DNA from: Streptomyces tsukubensis
GTDB taxonomy: Bacteria; Actinomycetota; Actinomycetes; Streptomycetales; Streptomycetaceae
Reading direction: 5' to 3'
Assembly (NCBI RefSeq): GCF_003932715.1
Contig: NZ_CP020700.1
Coordinates: forward strand, 4,734,501-4,798,500
Length of the DNA: 64,000 nucleotides
In this document: in pieces, positions 36,363 through 45,611 of the stretch
Layout of the letters: each line of letters begins with the position of its first letter
Position numbering within the stretch: position 1 is the stretch's first letter
The notes under the pieces: generated by a model
What the model was told of the DNA's origin: nothing
Database searches by the model: none
Seen by the model: the letters and a program-made list of their open reading frames with translations, nothing else
Program-made: the position numbers and the translations under genes

Positions 36363-38008
36363 GCCAGACAGCTGTCCACACCCTGTGGACGACGGCGGCC
36401 GAGCCGATCGACAAGATCACAGCCCCCGATATCGAATACGGCCAGCTCGCGCCGGTCCTGATCGTCGTCGGTGCGGCGGTCGTGGGACTCCTCCTGGAGG
36501 CGTTCCTGCCGCGCAGGGCGCGCTACTACGCGCAGGTGGCGCTGGCCTCGGTGGCGCTTCTCTCCGCCTTCGCCGCCGTCATCGCCCTCGCCGAGGGCGG
36601 CTACGGCACCTCGAAGGTGAACATCGCCGCCATGGGCGCGATCGCGATCGACGGCCCGACGCTCTTCCTCCAGGGCACGATCCTGCTGGTCTCGCTGGTC
36701 GCGGTCTTCACCTTCGCGGAGCGCAAACTGGACCCCCGGGCCCACGGCAGCGAAGTGGACTCCTTCGTCGCGCAGGCCGCTGCCGTCCCCGGCAGCGAGA
36801 GCGAGAAGGCGGCGGTCCGGGCCGGTTTCACCACCACCGAGGTCTATCCGCTGGCGCTGTTCGCGGTCGCGGGCATGCTGGTCTTCCCGGCCGCCAACGA
36901 TCTGCTGACGCTCTTCATCGCGCTGGAGGTCTTCTCCCTCCCGCTCTATCTGCTCTGCGCGCTCGCCCGGCGCAAGCGGTTGATGTCGCAGGAAGCCGCC
37001 GTCAAGTACTTCCTGCTCGGTGCGTTCTCCTCGGCGTTCCTGCTCTTCGGCATCGCCCTGCTCTACGGGTACGCGGGCTCCGTCTCGTACGCGAAGATCG
37101 CCGATGTCGTCGACGGCAGCGTCCGCACGATCGACCCGGCGCTCGCCAACACCATGGGCAACGACGCGCTGCTGCTGATCGGTTCGGCGCTGATCCTGAT
37201 GGGTCTGCTCTTCAAGGTCGGCGCGGTCCCCTTCCATATGTGGACCCCGGACGTCTACCAGGGCGCCCCCACCCCCGTCACCGGCTTCATGGCCGCGGCG
37301 ACCAAGGTGGCCGCCTTCGGCGCCCTGCTCCGCCTGATGTACGTGGTGCTGCCGGGCCTGAAGTGGGACTGGCGGCCGCTGCTGTGGGGCGTGGCGATCC
37401 TGACCATGCTGGCGGGCGCGATCATCGCCATCACCCAGACGGACATCAAGCGGCTGCTGGCGTACTCCTCCATCGCCCACGCCGGATTCATCATGGCCGG
37501 TGTCGTCGCGGTGTCGCCGGACGGAGTCTCGTCCGTCCTCTTCTATCTGGGCGCCTACTCCTTTGTGACGCTCGGCGCCTTTGCGGTCGTCACCCTGGTC
37601 CGCGATGCGGGCGGCGAGGCCACGCACCTCTCCCAATGGGCCGGTCTCGGCCGGCGCTCACCCCTGGTGGCGGCGGTCTTCGCGGTCTTCCTGCTGGCCT
37701 TCGCCGGAATCCCGCTCACCTCCGGCTTCTCCGGCAAGTTCGCCGTGTTCAAGGCGGCGGCGGAGAGCGGCGCCGGGTGGCTGGTCGTGGTCGGTGTGAT
37801 CTCGTCCGCGATCGCCGCGTTCTTCTACATCAGGGTCATCGTGCTGATGTTCTTCAGCGAACCCCAGCCGAACGGCCCCACGGTCGCGGTCCCCTCGGGC
37901 CTGACGGTCGGCGCCATCGGTATCGGCGTGGTGGTCACCCTGGTCCTGGGCGTCGCCCCGCAGTACTTCCTGAACCTGGCGAGCCAGGCGGGCGTCTTCG
38001 TCCGCTGA
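36359..38008 (+). CDS. nuoN: NADH-quinone oxidoreductase subunit N
   Basis: This 549-residue antiporter-like subunit has about 14 helices. Catalytic Glu lies in LFIALEVFSLPLYLL near residue 190. VPFHMWTPDVYQGAPTPVTGFMAAATKVAAF near 290-320 and ITQTDIKRLLAYSSIAHAGFIM near 360 are family signatures. GTG 36359 overlaps the nuoM stop. It is the last gene of the operon; a large hairpin follows 24 nt later. Confidence 0.98.
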   Translation: MSQTAVHTLWTTAAEPIDKITAPDIEYGQLAPVLIVVGAAVVGLLLEAFLPRRARYYAQVALASVALLSAFAAVIALAEGGYGTSKVNIAAMGAIAIDGPTLFLQGTILLVSLVAVFTFAERKLDPRAHGSEVDSFVAQAAAVPGSESEKAAVRAGFTTTEVYPLALFAVAGMLVFPAANDLLTLFIALEVFSLPLYLLCALARRKRLMSQEAAVKYFLLGAFSSAFLLFGIALLYGYAGSVSYAKIADVVDGSVRTIDPALANTMGNDALLLIGSALILMGLLFKVGAVPFHMWTPDVYQGAPTPVTGFMAAATKVAAFGALLRLMYVVLPGLKWDWRPLLWGVAILTMLAGAIIAITQTDIKRLLAYSSIAHAGFIMAGVVAVSPDGVSSVLFYLGAYSFVTLGAFAVVTLVRDAGGEATHLSQWAGLGRRSPLVAAVFAVFLLAFAGIPLTSGFSGKFAVFKAAAESGAGWLVVVGVISSAIAAFFYIRVIVLMFFSEPQPNGPTVAVPSGLTVGAIGIGVVVTLVLGVAPQYFLNLASQAGVFVR

Positions 38009-38031
38009 CGCAGCCCGCTGCCCGGTGCATA

Positions 38032-38074
38032 CGCCCGGGGCCGGACTCCTCGACGAGGAGCCCGGCCCCGGGCG
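38032..38074. terminator. nuoN: Long terminator hairpin of the nuo operon
   Basis: Arms 38032-38044 and 38062-38074 are perfectly complementary (13 bp). After one A-C mismatch, a further CTCCTCG/CGAGGAG pairs inside, making a near-continuous 20-bp stem. It lies between convergent nuoN and fumarylacetoacetase. Confidence 0.8.
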
Positions 38075-38112
38075 TCGCTGCGTGCGGCTCAACCGGAGTT
38101 GACCCCAGGAGG

Positions 38113-39345
38113 TCAGCCGCCCGGGGACGGGCTGATGCGGCCCGTGACCTCGCCCAGGCCGACGCGGGTGCCGTCCGGGCCCGGGGACCAGGCGGTCAGG
38201 GTGACCGTGTCGCCGTCCTCCAGGAAGGTGCGGGTGCCGGAGGGGAGGGCGAGGGGGTCGCGGCCGTTCCAGGTCAGTTCCAGGAGGGAGCCGCGCTGGT
38301 GCAGCTCCGGGCCGCTGACCGTGCCGGAGGCGAACAGGTCGCCCGTGCGCAGGGAGGCGCCGTTGACCGTCATATGGGCCAGCTGCTGGGCCGCCGTCCA
38401 GTACATGCCGGCGAACGGCGGTTCCGCGATCACATGCCCGTTGACCGCCACGGAGATCCGGATGTCGAAGCCGCCCGGCTCCTCATCCGCGGAGTCGTCG
38501 AGGTACGGCAGAGGCGGGACGTCCCGGGCGGGCGGGGCGGTGCGGGCCGCGTCCAGGGCCTCCAGCGGGGTGACCCAGGCCGAGACCGACGTGGCGAACG
38601 ACTTCCCGAGGAACGGGCCCAGGGGCACGTACTCCCAGGCCTGGATGTCCCGCGCCGACCAGTCGTTGAGCAGTGAGAGGCCGAACACGTGCTCGCGGAA
38701 GTCGGCGAGCGGCACCGGGCTGCCCTGTGCGGTCGGGGTGCCGACCAGGAAGGCGACCTCCGCCTCGATGTCGAGCTTCACGGACGGCCCGAAGACGGGC
38801 GCCGGATCGGCGGGCGCCTTGCGCTGCCCCCGGGGCCGTACGACCTCCGTACCCGAGACCACCACCGTGCCCGCCCGGCCGTGGTAACCGATCGGGAGGT
38901 GCTTCCAGTTGGGGGTCAGCGGTTCGCTGTCGGGGCGGAACATCCGGCCCACGTTGGTGGCGTGGTGCTCGCTGGCGTAGAAGTCGACGTAGTCCGCGAC
39001 CTCGTACGGAAGGTGGAGCGTGACATCGTCCAGCGGGTGGAGCAGCGGCTCCACATCGGCCCGGTGGGCGGGGACCGTCACCCAGGCGGTCAGGGCCCGC
39101 CGGACATCGCGCCACGCGGTACGGCCGGCCGCGAGCAGGGGGTTGAGGGTGGGGCGGTCGAGGAGCGCGGCATAGGGGGAGCCGAGGGCGAGAGCGGCCG
39201 CTCCCGCGTCGAGCACGTACCCCCCGATCCGGACGCCGATCCGTCGGCGCTCCGGTTCGGCGGGCGTGGTGAAGACGCCGTAGGGGAGGTTGTGCGGACC
39301 GAAGGGATCGCCCTCGGCCAGGTCGAGCGGGCTCTGCTCGGACAC
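38113..39345 (-). CDS. fahA: Fumarylacetoacetase
   Basis: This 410-residue enzyme performs the last step of tyrosine/homogentisate catabolism, splitting fumarylacetoacetate to fumarate and acetoacetate. The catalytic His and metal Asp lie in YVDFYASEHHATNVG near residue 107. The metal-binding glutamates are in LDIEAEVAFLVG near 185, and LNDWSARDIQAWEYVPLGPFLGKSF near 220 supplies the Asp, Arg, Gln and Lys of the active site. GTG 39345 is chosen because it begins the conserved SEQSPLDL stretch with GAGGCAGG upstream; ATG 39366 and 39405 are longer options. The CocE-like gene lies 98 nt upstream on the same strand. Confidence 0.96.
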   Translation of the reverse strand: MSEQSPLDLAEGDPFGPHNLPYGVFTTPAEPERRRIGVRIGGYVLDAGAAALALGSPYAALLDRPTLNPLLAAGRTAWRDVRRALTAWVTVPAHRADVEPLLHPLDDVTLHLPYEVADYVDFYASEHHATNVGRMFRPDSEPLTPNWKHLPIGYHGRAGTVVVSGTEVVRPRGQRKAPADPAPVFGPSVKLDIEAEVAFLVGTPTAQGSPVPLADFREHVFGLSLLNDWSARDIQAWEYVPLGPFLGKSFATSVSAWVTPLEALDAARTAPPARDVPPLPYLDDSADEEPGGFDIRISVAVNGHVIAEPPFAGMYWTAAQQLAHMTVNGASLRTGDLFASGTVSGPELHQRGSLLELTWNGRDPLALPSGTRTFLEDGDTVTLTAWSPGPDGTRVGLGEVTGRISPSPGG

Positions 39346-39443
39346 GGTGCCTGCCTCGCTTTCCATGCTGCTCTCGGCGTTCGCGGATTCGCGATTGCGG
39401 GTCACACGTTACGTGGGGGACGCACGGGACCGGCAGGGCCCGT

Positions 39444-41675
39444 TCACCCCGTCATTCGAGGGAAACGTTTCACCCAGGTGCGGTGGAAAACGACTTCCCC
39501 TGGTGACGGCCCGCCGCCGCGGTGTTCCCGGCAGATCACCTCGTCCTCGGCGACGAAGTCCGCGGCGTCGCAGAAGAGGACCGAGCGGGCTTCGACGGTG
39601 ATGTCCCAGCCCTGTTCCGGACGGTGGAAGCGGAGCGTCCGGGCGGTTTCGGCGCGGGCGGACAGCGGATCGTCCGACCGGACCGACCGGATCTCCCGGG
39701 CGTCCTCGAAGACCTCCAGACCGTCCGGGTACACCCGGCTCGCACCCTCCGCGCCCCAGGGGCGGGGATCGGATTCGAGCCGCCATTCGTCCGTGCCCAG
39801 GTCCCTGGTCAGGGTGCGCTCCGGGCGGCGTTCGGCGGGGGCGGTGAGCGGGGCGGGCGAGATCACGCCGAGGGGTTCGACGTGTTCTGCCGGGTCCGGG
39901 GGCCGGGCCGCCGCATCCGGGGCGTCCTCGTGGACCGGGAGGTCGAGCCGGGAGCCCTCCGGGTGCAGGACGAACCCCGCATCGGAACCGGGCGCGGGCC
40001 AGACCCAGGGCCAGTAGGCGGAGGAGACCGCGAGCCGCAGCCGGTGCCCGGGCGGCAGCGCGTACCCGGTGGCGGCGAGCGCGAACGACACAAACTCGGT
40101 GCCGCCCGGGGTCCAGGCGCGGGCCCGTTCGGGGCCGTGGCGGGCCGCCGGGTTCAGCACGCCCCGGGTGATCAGCGCGGACGAACCATCGGGCGCGAGA
40201 TCGCACAGCCGTACGGCGATCTGCCCGTTCGGGACGTCCATTCGCAGCCGCAGCGTCACCCGGGGGCGGCCCAGGACGGTGACGCCGTCACCCGGGACGG
40301 GGAATTCGAAGCACACGGAGCGCGCGTCCTCCTCGCGCTGATCGGGCGGCAGATCCGCCCTCCGGCCGGTCTCCGAGAGGGGGCGGCCCGCGTCGGCGCC
40401 GGTGTGCTGGGGGGAGATGACGGGCACGGGTGCGCCCCGGAGGGCGTACGGCACGATCCGGACGGCCGCGGAGAGCGGGCCGGGTACCGCGAACCAGCCG
40501 CCGGAGGGTCCGTCTTCCGCGGCACCGGGGCCGATCGGCCGGACGAGCAGCGCGGGCCCGGTGTCGTACCCGCTGCCGGAACCCGTGCCCGTATCCCGCA
40601 GATACCGCTCCCACCAGCGCAGCGTCTCGTGGAGGAAGCCGATCGCCGGGCCCGGACCCGGCTCGTCCGGATAGTGGTGGGCCCAGGGGCCGATCAGCCC
40701 GCGCACCCGGTCGGCGGGCAGGGTTTCCAGCAGCCGGAGCACGGTGTCGCGGAAGGGGGAGTACCAGCCGCTCACGGCCAGCACCGCGGCCCGTACCGCA
40801 CCGGTCGCGGGCCCGGCACCGGGACCAGGCCCGGGTCCCGCCGCGGGCGGTGACCAGGTGTTCCAGTGGTCGTCGCGGAGCTGGTGCGCCAAGGCGCCGT
40901 ACAGCGGCGGCTCCACCGCGGCCGTCCGCGCCGCCCACCGCTCGCGCCAGTGGTCGCCCGCGTACAGCGGATCGGGAGGTGCGCAGAGCGCTGCCAGCAG
41001 GGCCGTGGAACGGGCGGTCAGGGCGTCGGCCGCGATCGCGCCGCCGGTCAGGGCGCCGTCCTCGCGATAGGGGTCGAGGCTCGCGTCGACCGCGACGACG
41101 GCCCGGAGCGGTCCGGGTGCGAGCGCGGCGGTCCGAAGGGCGATCCCGGCACCGGGACCGAGACCGAACATGCCGATCCGGCCGTCGCTCCAGGGCAGGC
41201 CGACCAGCTGCTCGACGACCTCCGCGGCATCGGCGGCATCGGCCGCCGCGGCCCGGGCGAGGGAGTGCCCGGAACCGCCCCAGAGGCCCGTCGGCAGGCC
41301 CTCGCCCGAGCCGTGGCCGCGGGCGTCGACGCGTACGGAGGCATAGCCGTGCGCCGCGTAGAAGGGGTGGCGGCGGGCGTCCCGGGCCGCGGTGGCATCG
41401 GTGAGGCGTTCGGGCGCGTATTCGAGGAGTACGGGGACGGGTCCGCCGGTCTGCGGGCGCCAGACCCGGGCATGGAGGCCGGTGCCGTCGTGGAGGGTGA
41501 TGCGGAGGTCGTCGCGGCGGACGTCGTACGGCCCCGGACCGGCGCCGGGCGCGGTACGGCCGGGTGGTGCGGGGGTGTACGGTCCGGGGGCGTACGTGGA
41601 GTGGGTGCGTGTGGGGTGGGTACGCGTGGGGTCGTTGTGCGGGGTGTGGTCGTACGGTTCGGAGTACCGGCTCAT
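39444..41675 (-). CDS. CocE/NonD-type alpha/beta hydrolase with substituted nucleophile
   Basis: This 743-residue protein has the layout of X-Pro dipeptidyl-peptidase S15 / CocE hydrolases. A Pro/Tyr/Thr-rich head spans 1-55, then comes an alpha/beta-hydrolase domain (VRVDARGHGSGEG near 122; GMFGLGPGAGIALR near 170; GLIGPWAHHYP near 335 with the candidate His). A jelly-roll C-domain runs to about 560, followed by a ~180-residue extra C-terminal region. Active members have GxSxxG at the nucleophile elbow; here it reads GLGPGAG, so the serine is missing. It may be inactive or use another residue. ATG 41675 is chosen over 41813 since the conserved part starts far downstream of both. Confidence 0.85.
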   Translation of the reverse strand: MSRYSEPYDHTPHNDPTRTHPTRTHSTYAPGPYTPAPPGRTAPGAGPGPYDVRRDDLRITLHDGTGLHARVWRPQTGGPVPVLLEYAPERLTDATAARDARRHPFYAAHGYASVRVDARGHGSGEGLPTGLWGGSGHSLARAAAADAADAAEVVEQLVGLPWSDGRIGMFGLGPGAGIALRTAALAPGPLRAVVAVDASLDPYREDGALTGGAIAADALTARSTALLAALCAPPDPLYAGDHWRERWAARTAAVEPPLYGALAHQLRDDHWNTWSPPAAGPGPGPGAGPATGAVRAAVLAVSGWYSPFRDTVLRLLETLPADRVRGLIGPWAHHYPDEPGPGPAIGFLHETLRWWERYLRDTGTGSGSGYDTGPALLVRPIGPGAAEDGPSGGWFAVPGPLSAAVRIVPYALRGAPVPVISPQHTGADAGRPLSETGRRADLPPDQREEDARSVCFEFPVPGDGVTVLGRPRVTLRLRMDVPNGQIAVRLCDLAPDGSSALITRGVLNPAARHGPERARAWTPGGTEFVSFALAATGYALPPGHRLRLAVSSAYWPWVWPAPGSDAGFVLHPEGSRLDLPVHEDAPDAAARPPDPAEHVEPLGVISPAPLTAPAERRPERTLTRDLGTDEWRLESDPRPWGAEGASRVYPDGLEVFEDAREIRSVRSDDPLSARAETARTLRFHRPEQGWDITVEARSVLFCDAADFVAEDEVICREHRGGGPSPGEVVFHRTWVKRFPRMTG

Positions 41676-41993
41676 GGCGGGGCCTCGGTGCGCTGGTACG
41701 GCGTGGCCCCGGCGGCGGTCCGGGGCCGTGGGACAGGCCTCGGGGCGGGGCAGCGCGACCCGTTCCGGCGGTGCCCCCGGGACCGGCCCGGAGCCGTTCA
41801 CCGGTACGTTCACGGCTGCCGTCGCCGATACCGCCGAAAGGGCTCACCTCTGGTCGTATCTACTGATCACGAACATACCGGCGGCGGCGGGAAGGCGCCC
41901 ACGGTGATCCAAACACGACCGGATACGCTGACTTGAGTGAATCCGGAGACACATCGACAATCCGTGTGATTATCAGCAGACAGGAGACCCCTC
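41676..41993. other. Divergent intergenic region before the polyprenyl synthase
   Basis: The 318 bp separate the divergent CocE-like and polyprenyl synthase genes. The right part is AT-richer and holds TACGCT at 41925 and a CAGGAG ribosome site before the GTG at 41994. No clear operator was seen. Confidence 0.4.
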
Positions 41994-43004
41994 GTGACCG
42001 TCGTCGGGCCGTTCGGGCTGAGCGTGCGGGACCAGGCTCTTGAGGCCGATGTCCAGAACGGACTGTCGGCCGTGGAATCGGGTCTGCTCGAAGCCACCAA
42101 GAGTGAGGTGCCCTTCATCACGGAGGCGGCACAGCACCTGGTGCGGGCCGGGGGCAAGCGGTTCCGGCCGCTGCTGGTGATGCTGGCGGCCCAGTTCGGT
42201 GACCCGCACGCGCCCGGAGTCGTACCCTCCGCCGTGGTCGTCGAGCTGACCCATCTGGCGACGCTCTACCACGACGACGTGATGGACGAGGCGGACGTCC
42301 GGCGCGGGGTGCCCAGCGCCAACGCCCGCTGGGGCAACTCCGTGGCCGTGCTGACCGGTGACTTCCTCTTCGCGCGGGCCTCCCACATCCTCGCCGATCT
42401 CGGCCCCGAGGCCGTCCGGATCCAGGCCGAGGCGTTCGAGCGGCTGGTCACGGGCCAGATCCTGGAGACCGCGGGTCCCCGCGACGGCCGTGATCCGGTC
42501 GACCACTACCTCGACGTCATCGGCGGGAAGACGGGATCCCTGATCGCGGTCTCCGGCCGGTTCGGCGCGATGATGTCCGGCGCGGACGAGGGCGTCACGG
42601 ACATCCTCACGCAGTACGGGGAGCGGCTCGGCGTCGCCTTCCAGCTCGCCGACGACGTCCTCGACATCGCCAGCGACTCCCACGAGTCCGGCAAGACGCC
42701 CGGCACGGATCTGCGCGAGGGCATCCCCACGCTGCCGGTGCTCCATCTGCGGGCCCGGGCCGCGGCCGAGGGGCGGCCGGAGGACCTCGAACTGGTCGCG
42801 CTTCTCGACGGCGATTTGACGGACGACGCCCGGCACGCGCAGGTGCTGGCGGGGCTGCGGGCGCACCCCGCGCTGGAACGCGCCCGGAGGGACACCGTCC
42901 GGTACGCGGAGGAGGCACGCGCCATGCTGGCGCCGCTGCCGGAGTGCTATGCGAAGGCCGCGCTGGAAGAGCTGTGCGACGCGGTGGTGCACCGCGCGGG
43001 CTGA
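41994..43004 (+). CDS. Long-chain polyprenyl diphosphate synthase
   Basis: This 336-residue all-helical prenyltransferase condenses isopentenyl diphosphate onto allylic diphosphates. First Asp-rich motif LYHDDVMDEADVRRG near residue 91; second, QLADDVLDIASD near 217; GGKRFRP near 52 binds IPP. Position -5 before the first motif is Ala (LATLYHDD), a small residue consistent with long products. The best-fitting role is the C40-C45 menaquinone side chain, given the quinone genes nearby, although gene order does not prove it. GTG 41994 has CAGGAG 7 nt upstream. Confidence 0.93.
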   Translation: MTVVGPFGLSVRDQALEADVQNGLSAVESGLLEATKSEVPFITEAAQHLVRAGGKRFRPLLVMLAAQFGDPHAPGVVPSAVVVELTHLATLYHDDVMDEADVRRGVPSANARWGNSVAVLTGDFLFARASHILADLGPEAVRIQAEAFERLVTGQILETAGPRDGRDPVDHYLDVIGGKTGSLIAVSGRFGAMMSGADEGVTDILTQYGERLGVAFQLADDVLDIASDSHESGKTPGTDLREGIPTLPVLHLRARAAAEGRPEDLELVALLDGDLTDDARHAQVLAGLRAHPALERARRDTVRYAEEARAMLAPLPECYAKAALEELCDAVVHRAG

Positions 43005-43015
43005 CGCGCGGGGCT

Positions 43016-43171
43016 GAGGGCCGGGTGGGCGCGGCCCGTAAGGCAGGGCCCGTGAGCCCGAGGGCCGGGTGGGCATGCTCCGTCCGGCAGGGGCCCACGA
43101 GCCCGAGGCCGGGTGGGCGCGACCCGTCCGGCAGGGGCCCACGAGCCCGAGGCGCCGGGTGGGCGCGACCC
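43016..43171. repeat. ~44-bp imperfect tandem repeat after the polyprenyl synthase
   Basis: Three units begin at 43016, 43060 and 43105, each starting GAGGgCCGGGTGGGC and ending CGAGCCC or TGAGCCC, with a partial fourth at 43149-43171. It is non-coding and directly precedes the nucleotidyltransferase promoter. Confidence 0.8.
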
Positions 43172-43209
43172 GGGAAAACGGCGGTCTGCCGTTCCGCCGT
43201 CCGGGCGGT

Positions 43210-43215
43210 CAGACT
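43210..43215 (+). promoter_or_regulatory. -10 box for a leaderless nucleotidyltransferase transcript
   Basis: CAGACT ends 6 nt before ATG 43222, so the mRNA probably starts at the ATG. No ribosome site is present. Confidence 0.45.
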
Positions 43216-43221
43216 GAATCC

Positions 43222-44010
43222 ATGACCTCCACGAGGACCTCTCCCACGGCGGACCCGGCCACCGACCGACTGCTCGCCCGCTTCACCGAGGAACTGCGGT
43301 CCGTGGTGCAGCCGGTCGCGGTCTGGGCCCACGGTTCGGTCGCGGCCGGCACGGACTACCGCCCCGGCCGCTCCGACCTCGACCTGATCGCGGTCGTCGA
43401 ACGGCCGTGCACCCGGCAGGAGGAGCGGAAGCTCACCGCGTTCCACCGGGGCCTGGAGACCGCGGGACCGCTCGCCGAGAAGCTGCACTGCAGCTATGTC
43501 CCGGCCGCCGAGCTGGGCGATCCCCGCTGCTCCCACCTGACCTGGGCCCATCGGGAGCTCTTCCGCCGGCCCGTCACCCCGGTGACCCGGAGCGAACTCC
43601 ACCGCTTCGGGCTGGTGCTGGCCGGGCGGCCGGTGGGCGAGCTGCTCCCGGAGGTGACGGAGGGGCAGCTCCGGGAGTACATCGTGCGCGACCTCAAGGA
43701 CTACTGGCTGCCGCACCTCGACGACGAGAAGCTGTTCCACGCCGACGTCTGGGTCGACTTCGGGATGCTGACCCTCGCCCGGGCCGTCGTGACCCTCCGG
43801 GACGGCCGGCTGATCACCAAGGCGGAAGCGCTCGGTGTGCTGGCCCGGCTGGGCGCCCCGGCCGCCGTGGTGGCGGACGTACGGCAGCGGCGGTACGCGG
43901 ACGAACCGGTCCGGGCCTCGGACGAATGGCGGGCCCGGCGGGCTGAGCTGGCACTGGAGTTCCTGCGCCCCCGGGTCCGCCGGATAGCCGCCGGCCACGG
44001 CTGCGTCTGA
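43222..44010 (+). CDS. Nucleotidyltransferase-fold protein, aminoglycoside adenylyltransferase-like
   Basis: This 262-residue protein carries the nucleotidyltransferase signature AHGSVAAGTDYRPGRSDLDLIAVVE near residues 36-60 (GS ... D-x-D), with a helical C-terminal domain of the DUF4111/AadA type (RDLKDYWLPHLDD..., AEALGVLARLGAP...). Length and layout match ANT(3'')-type streptomycin/spectinomycin adenylyltransferases, but overall similarity seems low. Resistance activity is therefore only a possibility. ATG 43222 is placed by the upstream -10 box. It is a single gene followed by 12-bp repeats that begin at its stop codon. Confidence 0.8.
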   Translation: MTSTRTSPTADPATDRLLARFTEELRSVVQPVAVWAHGSVAAGTDYRPGRSDLDLIAVVERPCTRQEERKLTAFHRGLETAGPLAEKLHCSYVPAAELGDPRCSHLTWAHRELFRRPVTPVTRSELHRFGLVLAGRPVGELLPEVTEGQLREYIVRDLKDYWLPHLDDEKLFHADVWVDFGMLTLARAVVTLRDGRLITKAEALGVLARLGAPAAVVADVRQRRYADEPVRASDEWRARRAELALEFLRPRVRRIAAGHGCV

Positions 44011-44067
44011 GGGAAGGGCTGAGCGAAGGCCTGAGGGAAGGTCTCAGGGAAGGTCTGAGGGAAACCT
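44008..44067. repeat. 12-bp tandem repeat starting at a stop codon
   Basis: Five units resembling TGAGGGAAGGTC start at 44008, 44020, 44032, 44044 and 44056. The first TGA is the stop of the nucleotidyltransferase gene. Most units carry a TGA in the same frame. Confidence 0.85.
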
Positions 44068-44227
44068 CGGGGAAGGACCACTGAACGGGGGAGACCGGGG
44101 CGGCCGCCGTCATCCCTCAGCAGTACTCCCAATTGCTCCCGCGGATTGACGCCCCGGCGCCGGTGATTTGGTCAGATGGAACCACTGCTCGACACGTGAC
44201 CACGTGACCACGGAGGTACGCCACACC

Positions 44228-45550
44228 ATGGCACCGAACGACGACAGCGCACAGAACGGCCGGGAGACCGGGGAGCCCGGCACCCGCCGCCGCCGCGCGG
44301 CGCGTTACGCCCTTCCGGTGGCGGTCGCCGGAGTCGCGGCGGCGACCATAGGGCTGGTCCCGGCCCTCGCCGCTTCCGGCGACCCGGACCTGCCGAAGAT
44401 CAGCGCCCAGGAGCTGATCGAGAAGATCGCGGCTTCCGACACCCAGCAGTTGTCGGGCTCCGTGAAGATCAGCACGAATCTGGGGCTCCCCGGTATCGCC
44501 GAGGCCGCGGGCTCCTTCCTCTCGGGCGGCGGAAGCGGCGGCGGCCCGGGCGGCGGTCCCGGCGGCAGGGGCGGCGCCGAGGGCTCGTCGGCGGCCCCGG
44601 ACGCCAAGCTGGCGCAGCTCGCGACCGGTTCGCACATCCTGCGGGTGGCGATCGACGGCCCCGAGCGCCAGAAGGTGTCGATCGTCGAGAAGACCTCCGA
44701 GTACAGCCTGATCCGCAACGGCGACGAGGTGTGGGGCTACGACAGTGCCTCGAACGAGGTCTTCCACCACAAGGGCGCCGGGCGCGGTGCCGGTAAGGCC
44801 GGGAGCGGTACGGAGAAGCGGGCCGGCGCGCCGAAGGAGCTGCCGACGCCCAAGGTGCTCGCCGAGGAGGTGCTGAAGGCCGCCGAGGGGACCACGTCCG
44901 TCACGGTCGACGGTACGGCCAAGGTGGCCGGACGCTCGGCGTACCAGCTCGTCGTCGAGCCGAAGCAGAGCGGTTCCACGATCGGCTCGGTCAGGATCGC
45001 GGTCGACTCGAAGACGGGGACGCCGCTGAAGTTCAGCGTCATCCCGGCCGCCGGGGGCAAGGCCGCGGTCGACATCGGCTTCACCAAGGTCGACTTCTCC
45101 GCGCCCGCCGCATCGACCTTCGACTTCGACCCGCCCAAGGGCGCGAAGGTGAAGGACGCGGAGGACCTGCGGAAGGAGGCCGAGAAGGCGGGCAAGGCCG
45201 CGGAGAAGAACGGCCACGGCTTCGGCGGTCCCGGCGGTCCCGGTGGCTTCGGCGGGCTCGGTGACCTCGGTGGGTCCGGTGGCGCGAAGGTGATCGGCGA
45301 GGGCTGGACCGCCATCGCGAAGATCGGCACCCCGGGCAGTGGGGACAAGAACGCGCCCAAGGGCGGCGCGCTGCCGCCGGAGGCCGACAAGTTCCTCGGC
45401 TCCTTCGGGGACTCGGTGAGCGGGAAGTTCGGCTCGGGCACGGTCTTCAAGACCCGCCTGGTGAACGCGCTGATGACGGACGACGGCACGGTGTACGTGG
45501 GTGCCGTCACCAAGGACGCGCTGGTGAAGGCCGCGAACGCCGACCGGTAG
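44228..45550 (+). CDS. Secreted LolA-like / DUF2092-type lipoprotein-carrier-fold protein
   Basis: This 440-residue exported protein starts with a basic segment and one hydrophobic signal (RYALPVAVAGVAAATIGLVPALAAS near residues 25-50). The rest has the half-barrel look of LolA/LppX: KISAQELIEKIAASDTQQLSGSVKI near 58, repeated beta strands such as SVTVDGTAKVAGRSAYQLVVEPK near 220, and VGFTKVDFSAPA-like sequence near 300. Gly-rich low-complexity inserts occur near 100-120 and 335-350. Family members carry lipids or act as anti-sigma-like sensors. ATG 44228 has GGAGG upstream. It precedes an ABC exporter in the same direction, possibly functionally linked. Confidence 0.85.
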   Translation: MAPNDDSAQNGRETGEPGTRRRRAARYALPVAVAGVAAATIGLVPALAASGDPDLPKISAQELIEKIAASDTQQLSGSVKISTNLGLPGIAEAAGSFLSGGGSGGGPGGGPGGRGGAEGSSAAPDAKLAQLATGSHILRVAIDGPERQKVSIVEKTSEYSLIRNGDEVWGYDSASNEVFHHKGAGRGAGKAGSGTEKRAGAPKELPTPKVLAEEVLKAAEGTTSVTVDGTAKVAGRSAYQLVVEPKQSGSTIGSVRIAVDSKTGTPLKFSVIPAAGGKAAVDIGFTKVDFSAPAASTFDFDPPKGAKVKDAEDLRKEAEKAGKAAEKNGHGFGGPGGPGGFGGLGDLGGSGGAKVIGEGWTAIAKIGTPGSGDKNAPKGGALPPEADKFLGSFGDSVSGKFGSGTVFKTRLVNALMTDDGTVYVGAVTKDALVKAANADR

Positions 45551-45583
45551 AGAACGAACGGCTTCAGGAGGGACGGGTCGTCC

Positions 45584-45611
45584 GGCCCCGGTGCGGAACC
45601 GTGCCGGGGCC
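45584..45611 (+). terminator. Hairpin after the LolA-like gene
   Basis: GGCCCCGG (45584-45591) and CCGGGGCC (45604-45611) form an 8-bp stem; CGG/CCG can pair again inside. It separates the LolA-like gene from the ABC operon. Confidence 0.5.
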
